Counted from the stretch's first letter, positions 24,933 through 31,979 are shown. The stretch is DNA of 34,960 bases from an uncultured Clostridia bacterium (GCA_947631575.1 CANRLW010000012.1:1-34960); one strand, 5' to 3'. The notes: a model not told the origin generated them from the letters alone. Translations and numbers: made by a program.

Positions 24933-26204
24933 TTACTTCAACTTTTCCAGTATCTTTAACGACTCCTCATGCCCTGCCGCTGCGGCTAGGGAAAAATACT
25001 CCCGCGCCTTTTCTATGTCTTTCGGGACGTAAACTCCCTTCAGGTACATTACTCCCAGATTGTATCGGGCAATGTCCGAGTTTCCGTCAGCCGCCATTTT
25101 GAAATACCTGAACGCCTCGGCAGGGTCTTTCGCCGTGCCGTTTCCCGTGTACAGGCATTTCCCGTAGGAACACTGTGCCTGTACGTGTCCGAGGTCTGCG
25201 GCGCGCTTGTAGTAGCTTGCCGCGCCAACGGGGTCTTTGTTCGCAAGACAACGCCGCGCGTTCTGATACAGTATCTCCCCGCTGTTTGCCGCCATGTCGG
25301 GAACTTCAAGCCCCGCCGTTTCCGAATACAGCCCGCTTTCGGCGATATGCCTTCTCCATTTTTCGGCTACGCTCCTGTCGCGGTCTACATAAATCCCCTT
25401 TTCATAACACTTTGCGATAAGCTCGGCAGCCTCTTTACAGCCATGCTCCGCGGCTTTCATAAAGTGCTCGTACGCTTTATGCTCGTCATGCTCGCAGGCA
25501 ATGCCCTCGGTGTAAAAATAACCTATGAAATAATCCGCCTGCGGTATGCCCTTTTCGGCAGCTTTCAAAAACCATTCCCGCGCCTTTTGAGCGTCGGGCT
25601 CGCCGCCGCGCCCCTCAAGCCTGTAAATTCCCGCATAATAAGCCGCCTCGGCATGACCCTGGATAGCCGCAGCCTCAAACCAGAAAAGCGCCTTTTCATA
25701 TTCTCCGAGCGCGTCCGAATGCCGCGCGAGGGAGTATTGTTCGCCCGCGTCGGTTATACCCGCAGAGCTCATTTCTTTAAGCATTGACAGCGTTTTACTG
25801 TCGAGCGTGAAATTGCACCCTACCGCTTTTCCGACTGCGCCGATTATGTTTATTGCAATATCCGCGCTTATGCCTATTTCATTATGCAAGACCCTAATTT
25901 GCTTTTCGACTTCGGCGCGGCGTATTTCCGCCGCGCTTTTGCGGACAGAGTAAAGCTTTTGCACACAGCCGCAGCATTCCGCAACGGCAAGCTGTTTTCT
26001 ATACGTGTCTTCCTTTGGGAAAATATCGGCAAAGAGCGCGTTTGCTTTGCGCTTGTCAAGGAACGCCTCCGCGCCGTATTTATCGGCAATAAAGCACAGC
26101 ATTCCCTCAAAGCCCGAAACGGCGTTTCCGTCGGGAGTGTGAACCGTTCCGCAAAACTTACAGCAATATCCCGAAATATTCCTGCCGCAGCGCTTGCAGA
26201 TCAT
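24933..26204 (-). CDS. Sel1-repeat protein with N-terminal zinc ribbon
   Basis: A 423-aa soluble protein. A zinc ribbon opens it (CKRCGRNISGYCCKFCG). A linker follows, then about seven Sel1-like repeats from near residue 160 to the end, each of the type AxxxLGxxYxxG...DxxKAxxxFxxAAxxG. Sel1 repeats act as protein-binding scaffolds; no catalytic motif is seen. ATG 26204 is chosen because it begins the zinc ribbon and has GGGGAG upstream; an in-frame ATG at 26300 lies beyond the promoter. It is divergently transcribed from another zinc-ribbon protein. Confidence 0.87.
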   Translation of the reverse strand: MICKRCGRNISGYCCKFCGTVHTPDGNAVSGFEGMLCFIADKYGAEAFLDKRKANALFADIFPKEDTYRKQLAVAECCGCVQKLYSVRKSAAEIRRAEVEKQIRVLHNEIGISADIAINIIGAVGKAVGCNFTLDSKTLSMLKEMSSAGITDAGEQYSLARHSDALGEYEKALFWFEAAAIQGHAEAAYYAGIYRLEGRGGEPDAQKAREWFLKAAEKGIPQADYFIGYFYTEGIACEHDEHKAYEHFMKAAEHGCKEAAELIAKCYEKGIYVDRDRSVAEKWRRHIAESGLYSETAGLEVPDMAANSGEILYQNARRCLANKDPVGAASYYKRAADLGHVQAQCSYGKCLYTGNGTAKDPAEAFRYFKMAADGNSDIARYNLGVMYLKGVYVPKDIEKAREYFSLAAAAGHEESLKILEKLK

Positions 26205-26244
26205 TTTCACCACTCCCCGTTCTTTACAAAATATTTCACAATAT

Positions 26245-26273
26245 ATTGTACCACAGTTTTTAAAAAATGTCAA
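26245..26273 (-). promoter_or_regulatory. Promoter of the Sel1 gene
   Basis: Minus strand TTGACA (26268-26273), 17-nt spacer, TACAAT (26245-26250) preceded by TGTGG. Confidence 0.88.
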
Positions 26274-26293
26274 CGAATTTTGAAGTTTAACTG

Positions 26294-26322
26294 TTGACAA
26301 AACCGAAGATTTGTGATAAAAT
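26294..26322 (+). promoter_or_regulatory. Promoter of the zinc-ribbon membrane protein gene
   Basis: TTGACA (26294-26299), 17-nt spacer, TAAAAT (26317-26322) with a TGA extension. It is back to back with the Sel1 promoter, the two -35 boxes being 20 bp apart. Confidence 0.88.
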
Positions 26323-26377
26323 GGATAATGACGGAAAAGGTCAAGGATATTTTTATTTTAGGAGGGTCTTATTTATT

Positions 26378-26881
26378 ATGAAGACGACATGGAGAAGAAT
26401 TTTTTACATTATAATGATAGTAAACCTTCTTGTAGGGATTACGCTCACTATAATCAACACCGTAAACACGAAGTATTTCCCCACATTCCTCAGCGGATTT
26501 ATGGACACAGTGCTTACGACGGCGTTCTTTGCGCTTATTATCGAGCATTTCCGCAATGTTGAAAAGGGAATAGACAGCGCGAACCGCAGAGCCTCGGGAC
26601 AGCCCCAGCTCCCCGACAGCGCTTATTCCAGCACGCCCGATTTCATTCGCAAGTTCTTTGCAAGCCAGGCAGGAACTTCCCAGCCGAATTACAACCAGTC
26701 TGCTCCCCGCCCCGCACAGCAGGCGCAGCCGGCACAGCCTGTGCAGCCTGCACAACCCGTTCAGCCCGCACAGCCCGTTCAGTCTGCCGCTCCTGCCGCT
26801 GATACATGGACATGTAGCTGTGGAACAGTAAACGCCGGCACGGCAAAATTCTGCAAGAGCTGCGGCAAGCCGAAACAGTAA
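26378..26881 (+). CDS. Membrane protein with zinc-ribbon tail
   Basis: A 167-aa protein of unknown function. Two transmembrane helices (about residues 8-28 and 36-57) form a hairpin. A charged linker follows, then a Pro/Gln/Ala-rich stretch with tandem QPAQPV units (about 110-138) and a C-terminal zinc ribbon WTCSCGTVNAGTAKFC...CG. The zinc ribbon probably faces the cytosol. AGGAGGG lies 11 nt before ATG 26378; an in-frame ATG at 26294 would overlap the promoter. The TAA stop is directly followed by the left D end of C copy 3. It may act with the divergent Sel1 zinc-ribbon protein, by inference only. Confidence 0.85.
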   Translation: MKTTWRRIFYIIMIVNLLVGITLTIINTVNTKYFPTFLSGFMDTVLTTAFFALIIEHFRNVEKGIDSANRRASGQPQLPDSAYSSTPDFIRKFFASQAGTSQPNYNQSAPRPAQQAQPAQPVQPAQPVQPAQPVQSAAPAADTWTCSCGTVNAGTAKFCKSCGKPKQ

Positions 26882-27085
26882 ACAGTATACAGGGTACAAT
26901 GCACAGTATTCAATAAAATGTGTCCGCCTTTCGGCGGACATTTTTTGATTGTTCTAAAAAACTAAAACGTTTTTGCAAAATCGTAATGTTAGGCTCGTGT
27001 GCCTATAAATCAAAAACAATCTGAATACTATCCGCCGCAAGGCGGATACCAAAACTGTTTACTGTACACTCTACACTGTATACTG
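26876..27085. repeat. C element copy 3
   Basis: It begins at the stop of the preceding gene (CAGTAAACAGTATACAGG), with hairpin GTCCGCC-TTTC-GGCGGAC, inner TTGATTGTT/AACAATC, conserved GGCTCGTGTGCC, hairpin ATCCGCC-GCAA-GGCGGAT, and right D array TACTGTACACTCTACACTGT. It ends where the tRNA terminator hairpin begins. Confidence 0.82.
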
Positions 27086-27120
27086 CAAATCCCCGTTATG
27101 CAAAGCATAACGGGGATTTG
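27086..27120 (-). terminator. Hairpin downstream of tRNA-Arg
   Basis: A 16-bp perfect stem (CAAATCCCCGTTATGC and its complement) with a 3-nt loop, 3 bp past the encoded CCA. The T-tract is weak. Confidence 0.65.
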
Positions 27121-27123
27121 CGT

Positions 27124-27200
27124 TGGCGTCGCTGAGGGGATTCGAACCTCCGACCTACCGCTTAGGAGGCGGTCGCTCTATCCTGCTGAGCTACAGCGAC
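27124..27200 (-). tRNA. tRNA-Arg (anticodon CCT)
   Basis: A 77-nt cloverleaf with encoded CCA. Acceptor GTCGCTG/CAGCGAC, D-arm GCTC/GAGC, anticodon stem ACCGC/GCGGT with loop CTCCTAA (anticodon at 27164-27166), T-loop TTCGAAT. It decodes AGG. The T-stem GGAGG/CCCCT has an A-C mismatch and a G-T pair, which is unusual. About 330 bp between it and the next gene hold only AT-rich sequence and that gene's promoter. Confidence 0.95.
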
Positions 27201-27453
27201 ATTACTGATATTTTAACACTTTTAAGAGCGTTTTTCAATAGCTTGTTGAGATTTTGTGAAAAACTCCTAAAAACCGACTGTGAAATTATATCATACTGTA
27301 GAAAAAAGTCCCATATGCAAGCATAATAAAACTGCGGAAGAAAACGCTGCCGCATATATTAACATATATTAAACGTTACCGCCTGCCCGATAAATTCACA
27401 TTATATGTAAAATGTGCATATAATTGCCGGAATAATATTGTTTATTTTTGACC

Positions 27454-27483
27454 TTGACGAACGGCTTTTGAAAATGTTACAAT
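27454..27483 (+). promoter_or_regulatory. Promoter of the surface protein gene
   Basis: TTGACG (27454-27459), 18-nt spacer, TACAAT (27478-27483), followed by a leader of about 45 nt with GGAGG before the ATG. Confidence 0.75.
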
Positions 27484-27532
27484 AAAAATAAGTAAGTTTG
27501 GCTTTAAATCAAAAAATGGAGGAAAATATATT

Positions 27533-28435
27533 ATGAAAAAGTCTATTGCTTTTGGTACGGCGGTTTCGCTGTTCGCTATGTCGGCTGTTGTTGGATCTGC
27601 TGCGACAGCAGAATTGACTTCGCTGGGGTTAAAAGGTTCTTTGGAAAACATCAAGGCAGGCGACGAGATAACCGTTGACGTTTATTGCGAGAATGATGGC
27701 GAAACCTTTGCATCATTCGCCATAAAATTTGAGGGCGTTACTTTGGATACTGCGACCATACCAACCGGATTTACCAATTCTGCTCCCAACGGTAGTGAAA
27801 TATATACAATCGTTAATCTAAATGGTAATTTTGGAGAAGGTACAATTGTTTGTAGTTTTACATTTGTAGTAGATGATCCTTCTGCTGTATCCATAACACT
27901 TTCTTCTGCCGATAACGATGTTACCGTTGTAGGCTCGAACAATACACTGAAAACATCTGCAAGTGGTGGTTCGGGCGACAGTGATTCCGACAGCGGCGAC
28001 AGCAACTCAAGCACCGACGACAGCAACTCAAGCACCGACGACAGCGACTCAAGCACTGACGACAGCGACTCGAGCACCGACGACAGCAACTCGAGCACTG
28101 ACGACAGCAACTCAAGCACTGACGACAGCGACTCAAGCACCGACGACAGCAACTCAAGCACTGACGACAGCGACTCAAGCACCGACGACAGCAACTCGAG
28201 CACCGATGACAGCAACTCGAGCACCGATGACAGCAACTCAAGCGCCGATGACAGCAACTCAAGCACCGATGACAGCAACACAAGCGGCAGCGGCACAAGC
28301 AGCAACAGCGGTTCAAGCACCGGCACGGGCAGCGGTTCAAAAGACCCCGGAAACGTTGACACGGGCATAGGTTTTGTTCTTGCTCCTGCGATCCTTGCAG
28401 GCGCGGCTCTGATCATCTCGAAAAAGAGAAAGTAA
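27533..28435 (+). CDS. Secreted wall-associated protein with Ser/Asp-rich repeat stalk
   Basis: A 300-aa exported protein. Signal peptide at residues 1-26 (MKKSIAFGTAVSLFAMSAVV, likely cut after SAATA). A globular beta domain follows, about 28-145, resembling cohesin-type folds (GSLENIKAGDEITVDVYCEN start). Then come 13 heptapeptides of the S-N/D-S-S-T-D-D type (about 157-247), a Ser/Gly/Thr linker, and a C-terminal anchor: NVDTG, hydrophobic helix, then KKRK. NVDTG resembles the divergent sortase motifs of ruminococci but is not LPXTG. The cohesin-like call is tentative. It is monocistronic, with its own promoter and terminator. Long open frames on the other strand come from the repeat. Confidence 0.82.
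   Translation: MKKSIAFGTAVSLFAMSAVVGSAATAELTSLGLKGSLENIKAGDEITVDVYCENDGETFASFAIKFEGVTLDTATIPTGFTNSAPNGSEIYTIVNLNGNFGEGTIVCSFTFVVDDPSAVSITLSSADNDVTVVGSNNTLKTSASGGSGDSDSDSGDSNSSTDDSNSSTDDSDSSTDDSDSSTDDSNSSTDDSNSSTDDSDSSTDDSNSSTDDSDSSTDDSNSSTDDSNSSTDDSNSSADDSNSSTDDSNTSGSGTSSNSGSSTGTGSGSKDPGNVDTGIGFVLAPAILAGAALIISKKRK
28001..28273 (+). repeat. 21-bp coding tandem repeat, 13 units
   Basis: Units of AGCAACTCAAGCACCGACGA type, 21 bp each, in frame. Synonymous swaps (TCA/TCG, ACC/ACT, GAC/GAT) and AAC/GAC changes distinguish them. The number of units is expected to vary between strains. Confidence 0.9.
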
Positions 28436-28458
28436 TTCACGGTTTTGAAAAATTTAAG

Positions 28459-28488
28459 ACCACCCCGATTTTTGTCGGGGTGGTTTTT
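28459..28488 (+). terminator. Terminator of the surface protein gene
   Basis: Stem ACCACCCCGA (28459-28468)/TCGGGGTGGT (28475-28484) followed by TTTTT. Confidence 0.92.
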
Positions 28489-28504
28489 CGGTGTACAGCA
28501 GGAG

Positions 28505-28821
28505 GGGGATGTCTTTCCCGCTCTATTGTAAATTATTTTTTTAGGTAGATTTACGCTCAACACCTCTTTGTAGGATTGAGATTTTCAAAATATGATTTTG
28601 AAAATCTCAATGTGGGGAAAACTCTTGTTTTCCCCACACCCTTTAGCGCTAAGAATCGATTGCGGGGGCGCTGCCCCCGCGCCCCCGCCAAAGGGAAAAA
28701 ATTTTTTGAAAAAAATTTTTTCCCTCTGGACTCCCTTTTCAAAAAACTTTAATGCGCCCGCCCGTTAGGCGGTTTGAATATTAAACATTGTTCGCCGCTC
28801 AAAACTAATTCTTATCTCTAA
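28505..28821 (+). repeat. B element copy 6
   Basis: Hairpin i here is ATTGAGATTTTCAAAAT with a perfect complement, a different arm sequence from the other copies but still fully paired. Hairpin ii is GTGGGG/CCCCAC, hairpin iii GCGGGGGCGCTGCCCCCGC, then hairpin iv. The right end is GCCGCTCAAAAC plus a short E tail CTTATCTCTAAAAG. After it, 28842-28917 holds two more hairpins, including TAAGGGGGAAAACC and its complement, up to the rnhA promoter. Confidence 0.85.
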
Positions 28822-28927
28822 AAGCACTGTTCGGCTATCGTCCGCCGCGCAAGCGGCGGCTAGTAAAAGTTTTGGAAAGGTGGTCTAAGGGGGAAAACCT
28901 TTTGGTTTTCCCCCTTAACTTGCGCTA

Positions 28928-28956
28928 TTGACAACTTACGCTGATTATTGTATAAT
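28928..28956 (+). promoter_or_regulatory. Promoter of the rnhA operon
   Basis: TTGACA (28928-28933), 17-nt spacer, TATAAT (28951-28956): a perfect consensus, 49 bp before the rnhA start. Confidence 0.92.
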
Positions 28957-29005
28957 ATAGGTAGTGCGGCTGACCGCACGAATTCGGCAGAATAACGGAG
29001 ACAAA

Positions 29006-29443
29006 ATGAAGAAAGTAGAAGTGTATGCAGACGGCGCTTGCAGCGGGAATCCCGGTCCGGGAGGATATGGCGTTATACTCCGCTGTGAGGGCAGAGAAAA
29101 AGAATTGAGCGGCGGCGAGCCCCACACCACAAACAACCGAATGGAGCTTATGGGCGTAATTGCCGCGCTGGAGGCCCTGAAATACCCGTGCGCCGTAACA
29201 GTAACCACCGACAGCAAGTATGTCGTTGACGGGATAACAAAAGGCTGGGCAAAGAGCTGGAAAAGCCGCGGCTGGAAAAAAAGTGACGGAAAGCCCGCCC
29301 TTAATCCCGATCTGTGGGATAGGCTGCTGGGCTTGCTCGAAATTCACGACACCGAGTTCTGCTGGATAAAAGGTCACGCGGGACACCCCGAAAACGAACG
29401 GTGTGACGCGCTCGCAGTTGAACAAAGAGATAAGTTTAAATAG
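29006..29443 (+). CDS. rnhA: Ribonuclease HI
   Basis: A 145-aa cytosolic endonuclease that cuts the RNA strand of RNA-DNA hybrids (R-loops, primer removal). Catalytic residues are all present: Asp9 ([12 protein letters not shown]), Glu47 (NRMELMG), Asp69 (VTTDSKYV), His124 ([11 protein letters not shown]) and Asp134 (RCDALA). ATG 29006 follows CGGAGA and begins at the canonical KKVEVYADG. An in-frame ATG at 28964 is too close to the promoter -10. It is first in an apparent operon with queH (33-bp gap) and moxR. Confidence 0.96.
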   Translation: MKKVEVYADGACSGNPGPGGYGVILRCEGREKELSGGEPHTTNNRMELMGVIAALEALKYPCAVTVTTDSKYVVDGITKGWAKSWKSRGWKKSDGKPALNPDLWDRLLGLLEIHDTEFCWIKGHAGHPENERCDALAVEQRDKFK

Positions 29444-29476
29444 TAAAACCATAATTTAAGAGCAAAGAGTATTTTT

Positions 29477-30103
29477 ATGCAGAAAATTAACTATCAGTAT
29501 AAACTTGACGGGATAATAAATTCTCTCGAAAAAACGCCTACATTGCTTTTGCATAGCTGCTGCGCGCCGTGTTCGAGTTATTGTCTGGAATACTTATCGA
29601 AGTATTTTTCGATAACGGTTCTGTATTATAACCCGAACATTTATCCCGAAGAGGAATTTTATAAGCGTGCAAATGAACAGAAAAGGCTTATAGAGGAACT
29701 TCCCGCAAAAAATCCCGTGTCGCTTGTAGTGGACGAATACGACCCGCAGGAGTTCTTTTCCGCGGTGAAAGGTCTGGAGCATATAAAAGAGGGCGGGGAG
29801 AGGTGTTTTGCCTGCTACAGGCTGAGGCTTGAACGTGCGGCGAAATATGCCGCGGAGTATAATTTCGATTATTTCTGCACTACGTTATCTATAAGCCCGC
29901 TAAAAAATGCGCAGAAAATAAACGAAATAGGCGAGGAGCTTTCGGAGATATGCCGCTTTCTTCCGAGCGACTTTAAGAAAAAAGGCGGGTATCAGCGCTC
30001 TGTTGAGCTGTCAAAAGAATACGGTCTTTACAGGCAGGATTATTGCGGGTGTGTTTTTTCACAAGCGGAAAGACGCGCCGAGGTTATTGAAAAAGGAGAA
30101 TAG
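29477..30103 (+). CDS. queH: Epoxyqueuosine reductase QueH
   Basis: A 208-aa enzyme that reduces epoxyqueuosine to queuosine in tRNA, the last step of queuosine synthesis; it is the non-cobalamin alternative to QueG (formerly DUF208). Metal-site cysteines are visible: HSCCAPCSSYC (Cys28, Cys29, Cys32), ERCFACYRLRLERA (Cys110, Cys113), and a C-terminal DYCGC (Cys190, Cys192). FCTTLSISPLKN is also typical. Other queuosine genes are not in the window. It is followed after 3 bp by moxR, whose ribosome binding site (AAAGGAGAA) overlaps its end. Confidence 0.95.
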   Translation: MQKINYQYKLDGIINSLEKTPTLLLHSCCAPCSSYCLEYLSKYFSITVLYYNPNIYPEEEFYKRANEQKRLIEELPAKNPVSLVVDEYDPQEFFSAVKGLEHIKEGGERCFACYRLRLERAAKYAAEYNFDYFCTTLSISPLKNAQKINEIGEELSEICRFLPSDFKKKGGYQRSVELSKEYGLYRQDYCGCVFSQAERRAEVIEKGE

Positions 30104-30106
30104 GTT

Positions 30107-31018
30107 ATGCGACCCGAAATTGAAAAGCTTGTTGACAACATTGAAAAGGTCATTATAGGAAAGCGCGAGGTAATTGTAAAAGTTATCTGCGCTATGCTTG
30201 CGGGAGGACACGTTCTTATTGAGGACGTTCCGGGAGTGGGAAAAACGCTTTTGGCGCAGACGCTCGCAAAGTCCGTTTCGGGAACGTTCGGGAGAATACA
30301 GTTTACGCCCGACCTTATGCCGTCGGACGTTGTGGGATATACGATGATAGACAGGGACGGACATTCGGAATACCGCGCGGGAGCGGCTATGTGCAATTTC
30401 CTGCTTGCGGACGAGATAAACAGGACGTCGCCAAAAGTTCAGTCGGCGCTGCTTGAGGCAATGGAGGAATTGCAAATTTCGGTTGACGGGATAACTCATA
30501 AGCTGCCTGTGCCGTTTATGACACTTGCGACGCAGAATCCTATTGAGACATACGGCACTTATCATCTTCCCGAGGCGCAACTTGACCGCTTTTTAATGCG
30601 GCTTTCGATAGGATATCCCGACCGTTCGGCGGAAAAGAGCATGCTTGAAAAAATGCCGCATACTATAGGAATTGCGCCTGTTATGTCGCTTGACGAGATA
30701 ATGAAGTTGAGAGAAGAGGCGGGGAAAATATCCGTTTCGGACGCGGTGAAGTCGTATATTCTTTCGATAGTGTCGGCGACAAGGACAAAGCAGGAAATAA
30801 AGCTCGGAGCGTCGCCGAGAGCGACAATTGCGCTTTTCCGTGCGGCGCAGTCAATGGCGCTTATAAACGGCAGAGATTATGCCGTACCCGATGATGTAAA
30901 GATAATAGCGGCAGATGTGCTTTCGCATAGGGTGATACTTGCGGCAGGACAAAGCGCGTTTCTTGATTCAAAAGCGATAATTGAAAAGATCCTGGAGGAA
31001 ACGGTAGTTCCCACCTAG
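30107..31018 (+). CDS. MoxR-family AAA+ ATPase
   Basis: A 303-aa cytosolic AAA+ chaperone-like ATPase of the MoxR family. Walker A is EDVPGVGKTLLAQ (residues about 39-51) and Walker B FLLADEINRTSPKVQ (Asp102-Glu103). The sensor region LATQNPIETYGTYHLPEAQ and C-terminal lid ASPRATIALFRAAQ follow. MoxR proteins usually mature partner complexes and are followed by DUF58 and transglutaminase-like genes. Here the TAG stop runs straight into an E repeat and B copy 7, so the usual partners are absent downstream. The length is normal, so the protein itself does not look truncated. Confidence 0.94.
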   Translation: MRPEIEKLVDNIEKVIIGKREVIVKVICAMLAGGHVLIEDVPGVGKTLLAQTLAKSVSGTFGRIQFTPDLMPSDVVGYTMIDRDGHSEYRAGAAMCNFLLADEINRTSPKVQSALLEAMEELQISVDGITHKLPVPFMTLATQNPIETYGTYHLPEAQLDRFLMRLSIGYPDRSAEKSMLEKMPHTIGIAPVMSLDEIMKLREEAGKISVSDAVKSYILSIVSATRTKQEIKLGASPRATIALFRAAQSMALINGRDYAVPDDVKIIAADVLSHRVILAAGQSAFLDSKAIIEKILEETVVPT

Positions 31019-31345
31019 AGGTTAGAGGTTAGAGGCTAGGGGCTAGAAACTGTTTCGAGCGGCGAACAACGTTTAATATCCAAACCACCTGACGGGCGGC
31101 GGCATTAAAGTTTTTTGAAAAGGGAGTCCAGAGGGAAAAAATTTTTTTCAAAAAATTTTTTCCCTTTGGCGGGGGTGCGGGGGCAGCGCCCCCGCAAACG
31201 CGTTAGCCAGCGCTAAAGGGTGCGGGGAAAACAAGAGTTTTCCCCGCATTGCCTTTTCAAAGCCGTGCTTTGAAAAGGCAATCCTACAAAGAGGCTTTGA
31301 GCGTGGAACTGCTTACAGTATGAAAAACCGAGGAGCGGGAAAGCA
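31016..31345 (-). repeat. B element copy 7 (inverted)
   Basis: It starts with the E array TAGAGGTTAGAGGTTAGAGG, whose first three bases are the moxR stop. Then come the right-end motif (inverse of GCCGCTCGAAAC), hairpin iv, hairpin iii (GCGGGGGCAGCGCCCCCGC), hairpin ii (GCGGGG/CCCCGC) and hairpin i with GCCTTTTCAAAG-type arms. Confidence 0.85.
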
Positions 31346-31384
31346 AGAGCGTAAAGACTATTCAGCGGTATATAATGGGAGAAC

Positions 31385-31563
31385 AGCCTTTCGGCTGTTA
31401 TTACTGACTACTGTACATTGTACCCTGTCAACTGACAACAGCGGGTGCAGGGCGCGCCAGCGCCCCGTTGCCATTTGACGGGGTCGCGGGGACGAAGTCC
31501 CCGCGACCCTCCCCCTTCCCCTCCGGGGAAGGGGGAGGGGGATAGGGCGAGTGAGCGTTATTT
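31385..31563 (+). repeat. D array plus A end
   Basis: D units near 31399-31437 (TACTGTACATTGTACCCTGT), then GTCGCGGGGAC/GTCCCCGCGAC, the CCCCTCCGGGG palindrome and the inner A motif GGGCGAGTGAGCG. This resembles the right half of the A-F-D-A cassettes. Confidence 0.7.
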
Positions 31564-31595
31564 AGAAGTAAGATGTTAGAGGTAAGAGGTAAGAA
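31561..31595 (+). repeat. E array between A and B
   Basis: A 35-bp array identical base for base to 23223-23257, although its flanks differ. Here it sits at the left rather than the right end of a B element. Confidence 0.8.
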
Positions 31596-31596
31596 T

Positions 31597-31979
31597 TTTT
31601 CCCCGCTCTATTGTAAATCCATTTTTGAGGTTGCTGCACGCCCAAAACATCTCTATAAGATTGCCGTTTTAAAAACACGGTTTTTAAAACGGCAATGTGG
31701 GGAAAACTCTTGTTTTCCCCACACCCTTTAGCGCCTAGCTAGCGCCGTTTCGCGGCTTACGCCGCGACCAAAGGGCAAAAATTTTTTGAAAAAAATTTTT
31801 TCCCTTTGGAATCCCTTTTCAAAAAACTTTTGTGCGCCGCTCGTCTTGTGGTTTAGATTTCAAACGTTGTTCGCCGCTCGAAACTTATTCTAGAAACTAG
31901 CCTCTCCTCTGAACATCAAAAAACGCTATCTCCCAAAAGCTCCCCGAATCTCTTACCTCTTACTTCTTATTTCTTACCT
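31597..31979 (+). repeat. B element copy 8
   Basis: Hairpin i with GCCGTTTTAAAAAC arms, hairpin ii GTGGGG/CCCCAC, hairpin iii replaced by CGCGGC-TTA-CGCCGCG as in copy 4, then hairpin iv. The right end has a long E-like tail (to 31982) containing the complement of the DUF4830 gene's stop codon. Confidence 0.82.

Noticed and set aside
24933-26300. Start of the Sel1 protein at 26300
   Set aside because: It would place the N-terminus across its own promoter. ATG 26204 begins the zinc ribbon and has a Shine-Dalgarno.
26369-26941. 190-codon minus-strand frame over the zinc-ribbon membrane protein gene
   Set aside because: It is a shadow of the real gene and reads into a C element, with no start signals.
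27682-28563. 293-codon Leu/Ser-rich frame antisense to the surface protein gene
   Set aside because: It is the reverse reading of the 21-bp repeat, which has no stops. The plus-strand gene has promoter, signal peptide and terminator.
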